This document shows positions 25,812 to 38,457 of a stretch of DNA of 64,000 nt, piece after piece (the first letter of the stretch is position 1; every line of letters starts with the position of its first letter). Position numbers and translations under genes: made by a program. This stretch comes from Tetrahymena thermophila SB210 (taxonomy: Eukaryota > Ciliophora > Oligohymenophorea > Hymenostomatida > Tetrahymenidae), in contig NW_002476188.1 in NCBI RefSeq assembly GCF_000189635.1, forward strand, positions 248,001 through 312,000, given 5' to 3'. Below the pieces are notes generated by a model, which was given only the letters and a program-made list of their open reading frames with translations, was not told where the DNA came from and did no database searches.

Positions 25812-26577
25812 TTTTAAATTAATTAAATTTTCTGTTTTAAAACATAATCTTAAAAAAATAAAAAATATTGAAATAAATTAGTTTTCTATTATTTATGTAA
25901 AAATAATAACACTCTATTTTCTCATAATTATAAATTTAATTACATAAAAATTTTTCATTACATTTCCTAATTAAAGTTAAAAATAAAAATGAATTATATA
26001 TTTTTAAAGGGGTTAATAAAATGAGATTTAGGGTATGCAAAAATAAAATATTAAGATTATTAAAATTTTTTAATTTGGAAAATAATTGATTTACTCATTA
26101 AAATAAATAGTGTAAATAAGTGATAGTAATTAGTATTCTTAAATGTATTAAAGATATTAATTATCTAAGATAGATTTTAATCTTAATAATTTATCAAAAT
26201 TGTAATGGGTAAAATAAACATGAAAATTAATTAGTTTGAGATTTCGAGAAGAATGAAATAAATAAGTAAACTCTATAAATAATTTATGGATACGAGTTGA
26301 ATGTAGACTAATAAAAAATTGATTTTAGTTAATTAATAAGTAGGGTTTTTGAATATACGATTTTGTATCATAAAACAATCTTTATTTAATGTATTAATTT
26401 TAATTATATTTCTTTAATATTTTCAAACTAATTCTTAAAAAAATCGCAAAAAAAAAGCTATTTACTAAAGATAGCTGCAATAATAATAGTTATAAAAAAG
26501 AATTATTACAAGAAGCTTATCAGCGCAGGAAATTCAAGAGTGTAGAGAATCCTCTCATTTTTTTTATTAAAAGTTTC
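25812..26577. other. Intergenic spacer between copies C and D
   Basis: This 766-base AT-rich spacer holds the end of C and the promoter of D. Nothing else is recognisable. Confidence 0.6.
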
Positions 26578-29500
26578 ATGAAAAAATTAGATAATTATAA
26601 AGCTCAAAATTAACATAATAAATTGCGTAATTAGAATAATAATAATGGTAAGTTGATTAATAACAGCAGTTCTGGCTTTTAAAATTATGAAGAATCTCTC
26701 GATGATGGTTAGCATAGGTTTCAGTAAATTGCATTAAATAATACAAATGATCACTTCGATTTAGATCGAGTTAACCTGAGATAAGAGTCAACATTAAGAA
26801 CTGAAATAGTTCATGATTCAGTGGAAGAAGGCCCTTAATATATCTAAATCGATTTAAATGGAAGTAGCAATAATAATAAAAATTTATAAGTTCAGCAAAA
26901 AGATGATAAATAATCAAATCAGCAAATGATTCTTTCGACATTTAACGATTATCATTAGTAGTTCCAAACTAACCAGAACATAAATTAAAATACACAGTAA
27001 ACAACTTTAGTAGATATTAATTTAAATGACTAAGAGTAGTAAGAAAGGAAGTAATAACTTCTTTCTAAAAAAGCTGATAACCAATCTCATAATATAAAAA
27101 AAGAGGTAACCTTATTGAATAAATTTAAAATAATTTTATGTAAAATATCTAAAATTAATTAATTTTAGGGAACTGGAGAATTCAAAATTTAAGTAAGTTC
27201 TAACTAAAAATATTTGTAATCAAATGCTCATAGTTATTCTCAATATGATGAAAACTCTAATGTTAATAATTAAAACTATGAATTTGAAAGAAATTAGAAA
27301 CATTAAGTCACGTAAAATAGATATATCAATTTATAAAATACCATAAAATAATTTCGAATATTTATAGAAGGAAATATAATTTCTGTAATCCATAAAGTTT
27401 GCAAAATATTCCAGACAATTCCTTAGGAGAACAAAGATCAAACAGAGGAGTGGTTAAGTAACTTTCAAAATTAACTTTAATTAATTTTAATGCATTTTTA
27501 TTCTTTTATCAATAAAAAAACTCTTTAGAAGCTTTTTTTATTTATTTATCAAATCAAAAGAGAAAAAAAGAAATAATTAAATTTTGATCAGCTTTTCTTA
27601 TTTTATTTTATTTTCTTCAAAGCTATTTTTGTTTTTGGTGTAACTAGTTTCTTATTTATTCTTACAGTAAATTTTCTATCTTTTTGATATTTCAAACTTG
27701 CTTGAAAATCTAATTTTTTAATTTATTTTTAGCAAAAAGCGTATCTGGCATCAACAAAAAAGCTTATTTAAATTTTACTTTTGAAGAATTCAAAAATATT
27801 ATTTTATACTTTTTTATTTCAATAAATTCAAATAATTTGAAATTATTTTTTTTAATAAAATTATTTGCAAGATTGTCTCATATTAATAAATTAAATATTA
27901 TTTTTAGCAATATTAAGAGTAGGTAAAGGATCAGCAACGTTACTTTAAGCTACTTTGATAGAATTAAGATCATGGCTCAAATAAAACCAAAAATAAAAAA
28001 ATTCTTTGATAATAAGACAATATTTGGTATGACAAATCAACTAAATAATGTTATTAGGAACTATATTAACGATTCCAGTGATTATCATGTAGACAAAAAA
28101 ATAGGATCTAACTTCGTAATTAGCATGTTTAAAAATTTTCTCTACAAATTATATCTTTTTTCTTAATTATACAAATTACCGCTTTTCGATCCTGAAAGTA
28201 GAATTAAGGTTATCTTTAACTCTATAATTGTAACATATAACTGCTTTTACTTATTTATTATATCTCTTAAAGTATTCTTTTAGGCTGATTTTGGTCATAA
28301 TGGAGAAATCTTCCATATTGTTGCCATAACAGCTTGGGTTATTGAAATGGTTATGGAAATGAACACAGCTATGTACCATAATCACTTGTTTGTCACAGAT
28401 AGGAAAATAATTATGAAGATTTATTTTAAAGAATATTTTTTCTATGAAATTTTACCTCTAATTTTCGAAGGAAGAAGCTCTGATAATATATATATGAACA
28501 TATTTCTTCACCTCCCTCTTCTTTTAAAAATCAAGGGAATGATGATAAATTTAGAGAAGCTCGAGTTTTATATTTTATAGCTAATAAACAAACAGCATTT
28601 CTTTTTATTATTTAAATTAATTATGTAAATGCTATTATTAGGCCACATTGTTGCATGTCTTTGGAATTGTGTAGCCTATATTGAAGTAAATATTTTAAGC
28701 AAAGAATATACTTGGTATTAAGCTAGTCGTATTATTGATGGTGATTGGTGGAAAACATATCTTTATGCATAATATTGGGCATTTACAACTATGAAAAACA
28801 TAGGGACAACCCCTAATACAGAGGCTGAATTAGTTTTCACTTCTATTTGTATGATTTTATCATGCATTGCTTTTGGTTATCTGTTAAATGCAATAGGAAA
28901 TATTATTCAGGATATGGCTTAAAAAGACGAAAATTATAAAAAAGACCTAAGTATACTCAATTCCTACATGAAAAGAAGAGAAATTAACTTGTAATTTTTA
29001 ATTTATTTTTAAATAAATTTTATGAATATTTTTAATTGGTTAGAGGTTTGAAAAGAAGGGCAAATATTGAACTTAAAAAATTCTATGAGCATCAAAGCAA
29101 AGAGTAATTCTCAACTGAAAAAGAAATAATTGGCAAACTTAACTAAAATATGTCCAATGAAATTTAAGTTCAATCTTCCAAAAAAATTTTATAAAACTTT
29201 CCCTTTTTTTACAAGCTCTTCTCTGATTAAACAATCATGAAATTGTATGGAATCATGGAAGAAGTTATTTTAGCACCTTCTTAAATAGTCTTTGATCAGA
29301 ACAATTACATAGATGAGAGTTACAGTGTTTATCTAATTGTCTAGGGAAGTGGTAATTCATAAAATAATTTTTTTATTTAATATTGAAAAAAAAAGAAAGA
29401 AATTTATTAATTTATGTATAATTAATTAAAAAATCTAAAATATTAGTGCTGTACTATGCAGAAACGTTAGCTGAGCATGAGGAGGAAAACTACAATCTAT

Positions 29501-31509
29501 AGACTTTACCTACAATTTATTAGTAATAAATAATTTTAGTAAAGACAATTTATTTATATCAAAATTAATTTTAATTTAGAGAGAAGTCTATGAAGGATTT
29601 AAAATAAGCAATTTAACCAATTCCAAATAGACACAATCATCACTACAAAAAAAAGGTGAAAGTGCTAACTAAAGGATAGAGTTTTGGAATTGTAGGCTTT
29701 TTTACTGGTAAATAAAGAGTTCTTAATGTTTAAAGTAATGGTTATTCCACAGTTATGAAAATAGAGAGAAATAAATTTTTACAAATTCTAGAAGAAAACA
29801 AAAATGATTATGAAAAATTCATGGAAGTTAAAGACAAACTATTATTTGAGGGTGTTTTTGAAGATTTAAATTTATTTTGCTACATATGCAATAGTAGGGA
29901 GCATTTAAGTAATGCATGCAATAAAGTTCATTTTGATAAAAAGAATTAGCATATAATTTATAGATTTAACCATAGTGCTTTTTAGTAAAGGAAAATATGT
30001 GAACGACAAAGGCTAAAAACAAAATAAACTCTTTTTGAAAGGTCTCACGTATCCAAGGCAGTAGAAAATATCAGAGAAGAATATAGTTTTTTAGATCTTA
30101 CATAAAATATTGATGAAGCTGAATAAGAATCTTTTTATGAATCAAGTTAGCGACTAGGTGATACCTCTCCTAATAATCAACCTCCACGCTCATTTTCAGC
30201 AAATTAGTAAGAAGAGATAAATAGCAGTAATAATATTCAGCAGCTAATAAATAATAATCAAAGTGTAAACAACAATGAATATCAATCTAAAACAAAAATA
30301 ATAAGTAATGATGAAGAAAATAATCAATTTGAACAGTGTGAAAGTGAATTGATTTAAGCTGTAAACACTTAAATGAATTAGGCTAGATTATCCACATACC
30401 AAAATTAAGACACTACTAATGATTTAAAAATGAAGTAAAATGAAAATCTCAAGGTTTTACGTCCAACTAAAGTAAATATAATTTTTTTGTCAAAGAGGGA
30501 TTTATTTTCTTGAAATTGTTTTATTTTGAGTTTCTTAAATTTTAATTATTTATAAAAATAAAATTTTACTGAATTAAAATAAAAAGATCCCTCTTAAATA
30601 TAAAAAAATATTTTTTATTTAATATCTTTAAAAAATAAAATTTAGTTTTCTGAGAGAGATGCTATTTGTACTGATAGAGAAAATATTTCAGAAGAAGGGA
30701 ATAATGATATCTTTGATTAATCTAGACGACTTTCTTAACTGCATAAAGAACATTTAATAAGTAGCTAGAAAAAAATAAATGGATCACCTAGAAAGAAGAA
30801 AACAAGCTCATTAATTTTCGAGGATTCTTTAATCCTTGGAGAATAAAAGAAAACACATCAGCAAAAGGATTCATTAAATAATTTTGTAAAAAATATAGTT
30901 TCTTCAATTCAAGAACAGCTTATTTATGGTGGTAGCACACAAATGGTTACATTCTAGAATTAGTAAAATAAAATTTAGTTTTCTGATATGGTGTCATTAT
31001 CAGATAATAAGCAAGAATAGGATAATAAGTACAGAGTTGCTAAAAAAAGCAAGCATTATGCTAACAATAATAATAGCAATAAAATGTTAGATCAGATCAA
31101 TTACAAAACTTAGCAAACTATGGGTAATGGGATTTAGCAAAATATTTATGGAAATAATAATAATATTCCAAATGGATAAATTTTCAACTAATTTGAAAAG
31201 ATGAAAACATTAGGAATGAATCTGAATCGAATTGGAACAAACTAATCATTTAGAAATTTGTTATTTTTACAGCATCAGTAAGCAATTTAGGAATAGCAGA
31301 GCTTTATTTACAATTTAGATGTTATGAAAAATTATTCTTTTTATTTCCCCCAATATAATAGTTAAGAAGTAATAAAAAGACATAATGCTGCTTTGTTCAA
31401 ACTCTAAAAGAAAAGAAAAATTGAGAAAAAAAGATAAAAAACCTAAATAGATTTAAGAAAATTAAAAAATAAAAATTCAAATAGAATAGATGCGTTTAAT
31501 ATTAGTTGA
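26578..31509 (+). CDS. CNBD channel-like protein with zinc knuckle, copy D
   Basis: Eight exons, 26578-27105, 27169-27311, 27368-27457, 27908-28990, 29044-29351, 29447-29522, 29580-30471 and 30646-31509, give 1327 residues. The N-terminal region is split by two extra introns compared with B, C and E. Exon 27908-28990 encodes the pre-S1 region (IKPKIKKFF), S1-S6 (S2 WVIEMVMEMNTAMYH, S5 LLLGHIVACLW) and the pore FTTMKNIGTTPNT, which keeps one Gly but no GYG. The CNBD-like roll has GQSFGIVGFFTGKQRV, with the cassette Arg kept and Glu absent. The zinc knuckle is at residues 843-856 (bases 29878-29919). A low-complexity tail ends in FIYNLD...YFPQYN and a Lys/Arg-rich stretch. A 22-base repeat copies the last acceptor 333 bases into the last exon (see findings). 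The start at 26578 is the first Met in the open frame; upstream DNA looks non-coding. Confidence 0.9.
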
Positions 31510-32385
31510 TTAAATTAACAATATTCAAAAATGTTAAATAATTATAACAAGGCTAAAAATATATTATTAAATTTTAATTTGTAATTATTAAGTAGAATTA
31601 AATAATTATTTATTCATTTGTATAGGATGGTATTAAAAATGTATTAAATACATAGTTCTATCTTTTATAGCTTTAACATTAATTCTTCTTTGAGTGACTT
31701 ATTTGATCGAAAACCACTACTTTTACTTAACTATTTATTTGTGTTTTGTATAATTTTAAGATTAATTTAGATCACAAACTATAGTTTAGGTTATTAAAGT
31801 CTTTAAATATTATGAATAAATTAAATTTATTAATTTTGTATCAGTAAAATCTACAAATATTTTGTTTATAAATCAATGGATTCTTATGTATAAAAATTTC
31901 ACTTAAAATTATCTGTTCTAGATTCTATTTAGCTTACATTTAATTGATAAGTGTATCTTTAGCATTTTAAGCGTATTAATTTATACTATACATAACATTT
32001 ACAATATCATTTATTAAATAATTATTCAATTTAATTATTTTCTAACGAGGAAAGTCTATGCAATTTTACAAAGAGTGAAATGAATTTTAGATAAATAACG
32101 AGACAGTAAGATAAATACTATAATGGATTAAACTTGGATTGAAAACGAAGTGGTAATGAAAATATATGATTTTTCTAAAATAAAAGAAACAAGATCCAGT
32201 CAAATAGTAAATAATAGAGACTCTCGATTATGGGTTGAAATTTAATTATCAATAAAAAAGAAATACATTATTGAATTTACCTATCAATTTACTTGGTGGT
32301 AAATAATTTTTTCAAGTCTTAAGCTGATTTATAATTAAAATAATTAATTAAATAATAAGTACTTTTCATTCACTTATTTACTAAA
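31510..32385. other. Intergenic spacer between copies D and E
   Basis: This is 876 bases of AT-rich DNA between adjacent channel genes. I see no gene or RNA in it. Confidence 0.6.
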
Positions 32386-35300
32386 ATGGCTTATAGAGGT
32401 AGTTAAAATGAAGTTAATTCGGATTTGAATGTATCTAGGTCATTCAATAACAAAAGCTACTTATAAAGCTCTAAATTCGATGAATCTATAATCTCATAAA
32501 ATGACATAAAGTAGGCTAGATAGATTGAAGAAACGTTTGCTTATAATGAAGAAGAAGATAATTTTGATCCAAAGAGATAATAGTTTAACTTTAGAATCAA
32601 CAATAGAGAAGATTTAAGTAGAGTTAATAAACGAAAAGATACTGAAATGCAATCAGTAGACCTAGCTAATTCTGTTTCAAATAGATAATTAGGCGAAATT
32701 GAAAAATCGCCTGCAACAAAAATTAAAAACTATTTATTCATAGAAGAAAGTATGAAATAACTATAAATTTAGAATAGTGCTTCTTAAAAAAATAAGAAAA
32801 AAGAAGGCATATTGTAATCTGAAGAAGACGAACATATTTTGAACAAAGGATCAAGCAATCCATAATTAAATAATAAAACGACATAGGATTTGACTAATTA
32901 GCCTTCATACAATGTCGTGCTTCTTGATGGAGTGCCATACTTAAAATAGCAATCATCAAATCAAAGACCTTTGGAACCAGCTAAAAATGATTTAGAAAGT
33001 TTTTAAAATAGCAATAATAATCTAAAAATTGGAAACAGTTTTCGCAAAAATCTTAACAGCGATATTTCATTAAATGAAAAATCCCCTATTAATTTTGAGA
33101 GTTAAAATTTCGATACATTGAATAAGAATATGAAAGCAAGTAATAATATACTTGTTCCGCCTTAAAAAATTAACGAATCTTTTTTGGGTAGTGCTTGTTA
33201 AGACACCTTTAGACCTGGAAATAGCTAATAAATCTGCAATACACATACAATATCTAAATCAAAAGCAGTCCTTATGTAAATTTCTATTTATTCTTAAAAT
33301 TATTAGTTTTTGTTTTTTAAAAAAGATATAAAACAATTTTAATAAATGTTTTGATTCAAAATAAAATAATTATTTTATAGTTTTTAAAGCAAAATTTTTA
33401 AAAAATCGAGTAAGAAATTTCTTATATTTAGTATTGAGACTAAACAAAGAGATAATTAGATAATAGGTAGTTATTGCAAAGTGTAAATTTTAGTAATATC
33501 AAAAAACAAGCAATCAATTTTTTACTCTTTTTTTGATTTACACTTTCTTTCCTTTTTTCTACAATAACAACCTTTTTTGGATTAAATTTTTTATGTTACA
33601 TTCGTATGTGTGATAACAAAATAATAATAAAATAGGCAAGACCACTCAAAGCCTGGAAATAAAAAGGATTTAAATGCTCTGCTTCAGAACTCAAGGAAAA
33701 TAAAACTCATCTCAAAAATAAAACAGAAATTCTGTGCTTACTTATAAAATCACACTCTTTAAGGGAGAACTAAAATATTAGATAGCAACATTAGAAATAT
33801 GATAAGCGATGATTGCGATTATGGTTACAATAGATATAAAAAGAAAAAATAGATTCATTCACTATTCATAGTAGTTCTAGAGTTTATAATCGAGAAACTT
33901 ATCTATTTAACACGGTTGGAAAAATTGCCTTTATTTGATCCAGAAAATCCAGTAAAGATTATTTTTAATTCTATCATTGTAGCATATAATTGCTTTTTCC
34001 TTTACTGGATGAGTATTGAAGTATTTTTTGAGGCCCATGTTGGTGACATTAATGAAATACTTGGTTATACTGCCTAAGCCTGTTGGATAACTGAAATGCT
34101 TTTATAAATGAACACTTGTCTCTATCATGATAACGAATATATTACCGACAGGAAAGAAATTATGGTTATATACGTCCAGGAGTATCTATTTTTTGAAATT
34201 TTACCACTTATTTTCGAAGGAAGAAAGTCTGATAATATCGCTGTCGATATTCTTTTGCATCTTCCTCTCCTATTAAAATTGAAAGGAATGACTATTATCC
34301 TCGAAAAATTAGAGTTTTATGTACTTTAGATATTAAAAAATCATTATTTTCTCTAGTTGTTTAAATTAATTATGCTGTTATTTATTATCGCTCATTTTGA
34401 AGCTTGCCTTTACAATGTGCTTGGTGAAATCGAAATACATTTTATGCACAAAGAAAAGAATTGGATTGACATGAACCCCATTCGTGATGGGCATTGGTGG
34501 AATTCTTATCTAACATCACTTTTCTGGGCTTTTAGTGTGATGATGAACACCTCAACATCACCTACTACTGATGTAGAGATTATTTTCACCTGTCTTTGTA
34601 TGCTCTTTTCATGCGTGTTTTTTGGATACACTCTGAATATGATTGGTAACATCTTGATGGATATTCAAAGATAATAAAAAGAGTATAAAAAAGATCTGAA
34701 TATACTAAATCAATTTATGAAAAGAAAAGATGCCAGCTTGTAAAAATTATTTAAAATTTTGAGGATTTTTTATAAAATTTAAAGTATTTTACAGCGATAT
34801 TAAAACTAAAAATACTTTTTTTTTATATATCAAACAAATTTTGTATTTTTACATGAATTTTTATTTAATTTTAATCATCTTTAACTTATAGGAGCTACAG
34901 GAGAAAAGCAAATATAAGTCTTTAAGATTTTTACGCTCACAACAGGGAGAAAATTTAAGCTGAAAAAGAAATATTGGCTAAATTAAACCCTAATTTGGTT
35001 AAAGAAATTTTGATTGCTGCTAACAAGAATGTAATTTCGAATTATACATTGTTTACAGAATAATTCACTGAGGAGATTCTCGATAAAATATACATAAACT
35101 TGGAAGAAGAAACCTATGCCCCAAGATAAGTTATCATAAGTTCTCACAATGTTAACGAAGAGGAACAATGTATTTACTTCATAGTTAATGGAAAAGGTAA
35201 TTAATTTGTTTCTTTTAATTTTTATTTACATTTATTTGATTTTATTTATAATTTACAGTTTAGATATTTGAAGTTATGGATAAAAAAGAAATACAAACAG

Positions 35301-37419
35301 TTTCGAAAATAATGAATAAAACAAAAGAAATAGAGAAATACGCAACTAAACACAGGATTACAACATAAAAGAGCATGGGAGAACTACATCATAATGAAAG
35401 GATGTTCAAAGAAACCAAAGATAATTATGAAATAAAGACCAAAAAATTTAAAAAGATTATAAATATTCTTACTAAAGGATAAGCCTTTGGCGAATATGGA
35501 TTTTTTACAGGCATGGGTAATGACTACATGGCCTAGAGCCAAAATTTTACAACCGTTATGAAAATTAAAAGAAGTAAATTTCTTGAAATACTACAAGGAC
35601 ATCCTCAGGAATATGAAAGATATTGCGAAATTAGAGATAAAATTCTCAATGAAAGAGAAGATAACATGTTCTATTGTTATTTATGTGATGGTAATGATCA
35701 TAAAACGATGGAATGCAATAAAGTATTTTTTGATAAGTATTATTCAAACTTCTTCTTCTAGTAAAATTACTCGAGACCATAGTTAAGAGCTAAAGATTGG
35801 ATAAGAAATGGGTAATTAATGAATAGAAAGAGATAAAGATACCATAATACTCTTGTAAAAATGAAAAATTTATAGAATTGTATTGATAAAATATAAGAAG
35901 ATGATCATCTTCGTGATATTTTAGAAAAATACTACGAGGAGATTGAATAATTACACTAATCTGATTCTGACTTGGAAGAAGATGATGAAGATGATGAGTA
36001 TGGAGAATTAAACCATACAGATTCACTGAGTCTTGATAAAACTTTTAACAGCTTTGATAATCGCAATGAAGAAAACCAATCTTAAATGACAATTAAATCA
36101 ACTAAATCTGGTGCAAAAAGAAAATCTATTTTAAACAATAATAATCTAAGAGATGATTCTATGAATGAAGATAAAGTTGAATCTCTTGTTTATAAATAAA
36201 TACCTGTAAATACTTAAAATTATAACAATAATAATGCATAAATATATTTAAATAATGAAATAACTTCAATAAATATTAACTAAATTAATAACAATCTCAC
36301 ATACAATGATGTGCAAGACTCTCCAATTACCAAGAAAAGACATCTTTCAGTAAATACATTTTATTTTCTTATCAATATAAATTAATGAAATATATTAATT
36401 TTTATTAGGCACTGTATGCTGAAGATAAAAACTTTCTTGATCAAGATTCTAAAAATCAAATGGGCGAATTTTATTAAAATAATAATTTGCCATCACGTTC
36501 CATGTTAAACAACAATAACAATATAAGAAAGCTATCAGCTGCAAAAAAAAGTACATTTTTAAGTGAATCACTAAGTTATAACACAAAAGAATTCGAGGAT
36601 CATTTCAATAGGACTCAGGATATGTTAAATCAATAAAATTCCTCAGTAAATGATTAACAAAAGGAAATTTATGAAATTTTAAATGCAACTAATTCAAAAC
36701 TAAAATATATAACTGATAAGTATCGCAATCTCTTTAACCATTATGTAAATGCTAAGAGACAGCTAAAAACTATGAGAGTCGATAGTCCAAGGAATAAAAC
36801 TGTAAATTAACAAAAGTATAATCACTTATAAACCATGGCTTTTGATTTAAATGAAAGCTAGATGATGGTTGAGTCTCAAGAGAAAAACTAATAGCAACCC
36901 TAATCATAATTTACACCATAATAACAAGCTATGAAATCTAAATTTTAAGAAGAAGCCTCTTCAAACGCTTTCCCTTTAAGCTAGCAAAACGCTATCAATA
37001 AAGAATCTCTTCGCGATATTGATAAAGTCACTTAAAGATATCCTCCTCATAAGGAGACTATTATTATGAATGCTGCTTCTCTTCAGTAGAATTTTATTTG
37101 GACTTTTGATAAGAGTAAAAATTATTTTAAATATTTCCCTGAAAGTAATCTAGAAAAGATGATTAGAAAAACAAATATCTAAATTCAAAAGAATTTAAAG
37201 AAAAAAAATATTAGGAAAAAAGAAACCACTAACCATCAGAAAATTAAACAGTTTAATTCTATAAAGAGTGATGGAAAGTAAAATTCTAGTCTTTTAAATA
37301 GCAAGTAGGCTAAAATTGATGAAAGTAAAAAATCTAAAAATGATCAAAACCATTAATCGATATTCCAAACTCAAAAATAAAAAGATAGAAATATGCGAGT
37401 AAAAGATACAAGCAAATGA
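32386..37419 (+). CDS. CNBD channel-like protein with zinc knuckle, copy E
   Basis: Five exons, 32386-33275, 33636-34739, 34892-35196, 35259-36349 and 36409-37419, give 1466 residues, the longest copy. Its fourth exon equals exons 4 and 5 of the others fused, so one intron has been lost. The disordered N-terminus is 296 residues. The channel part has S1 after LFDPEN, S2 WITEMLLQMNTCLYH, S5 LLFIIAHFEACLYN and pore FSVMMNTSTSPTT, without a GYG filter. The CNBD-like roll reads GQAFGEYGFFTGMGNDY: this is the only copy with FGE, but the cassette Arg is missing. The zinc knuckle is at residues 906-919 (bases 35675-35716). An acidic segment (EEDDEDDEYGE) and a long low-complexity tail follow, then FIWTFD...YFPESN and a Lys-rich end. 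The family call is firm. Confidence 0.92.
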
Positions 37420-38457
37420 TTAGGATTAATTTAATTGTTTTCTCCTAATTCAAATATTTATAAAATAAATAAATTAAATTATACTTCTATTAAAAAGCTT
37501 TAATTAAATATTCTTTATAAAAAAATAAAAATACCAAATTTATATTTTATAATTTGCAAAATTTTACTACTAATTTTGGTCTTTATTATTAGATATTTTT
37601 CTTTTCATTTATCCAAAAATTATAGTATTTACATTTATTTAATTTAAAATCTATTTATTTTTATAGATTATTCTATTAACCATATTTAAATAAAAGATAA
37701 ACCATATAAATTGGCATTTTTTTATTAAATAATAAAATTTATTTTTGAATAAAAAGGAATTTTCTTAATAAAAAGGAAGAAAAAAATATTTATATTTTAT
37801 TAATGTAAATAATTAATAGACAAAGCAAGTAGAATTAAATTACCTATTCTAAGTGTAAGAAAAGGTGTAGCATTTAAGCATTGCTTTAGTTTTTATAAAA
37901 TTAAGTAATCTGAAAAATAAATAATTGCTAATTTTGAGAAAATATATGAAGAATTTATTCTTCATACATTCTTTGAAAACTCCTGATTGGATATTTTAAA
38001 AGCTGAAGTAAATTTTACTTAAATGCATTTAAAAACAAATTTAGAAGAAAATACATTACTTTAAAATAAGCTAAGTAATCTGAAAAATAAATGATTGTTA
38101 ATTTTGAGAAAATATATGAAGAATTTATTCTTCATACATTCTTTGAAAACTCCTGATTGGATATTATAAAAGCTGAAGTAAATTTTACGTAAATGCATTT
38201 AAAAACAAATTTAGAAGAAAATACATTACTTTTAAATTTAGTTTGGCTTTACTATTAAATTTATGCAAGAATTTGAAAATTATTTACAAATTAGTAAACA
38301 TATTTACTAACTTTCAATTTCCATTACAAAAAATAGTAAATAGAACTTTAAAAATAATGTAATTAATAATTAATTTTGAGGTTTTCAATTTAAGTTAGTT
38401 AATAATCATTGAAATTAATTATTAGTAATCTTATTATTAATCTTAATATAAGTAAAA
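37420..38457. other. Intergenic spacer between copies E and F, with tandem duplication
   Basis: This is 1038 bases without a gene. It contains a tandem duplication of about 170 bases, described separately. The rest is AT-rich spacer. Confidence 0.65.
37902..38236. repeat. Tandem duplication, two units of about 170 bases
   Basis: The sequence from 37902 recurs from 38072 with four substitutions over about 158 aligned bases, so the duplication looks recent. Each unit carries a perfect hairpin, TATGAAGAA-TTTA-TTCTTCATA, at 37945-37966 and 38115-38136. It lies between the copy E stop and the copy F start. It may be a duplicated 3' or promoter element, or neutral slippage. Confidence 0.9.
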
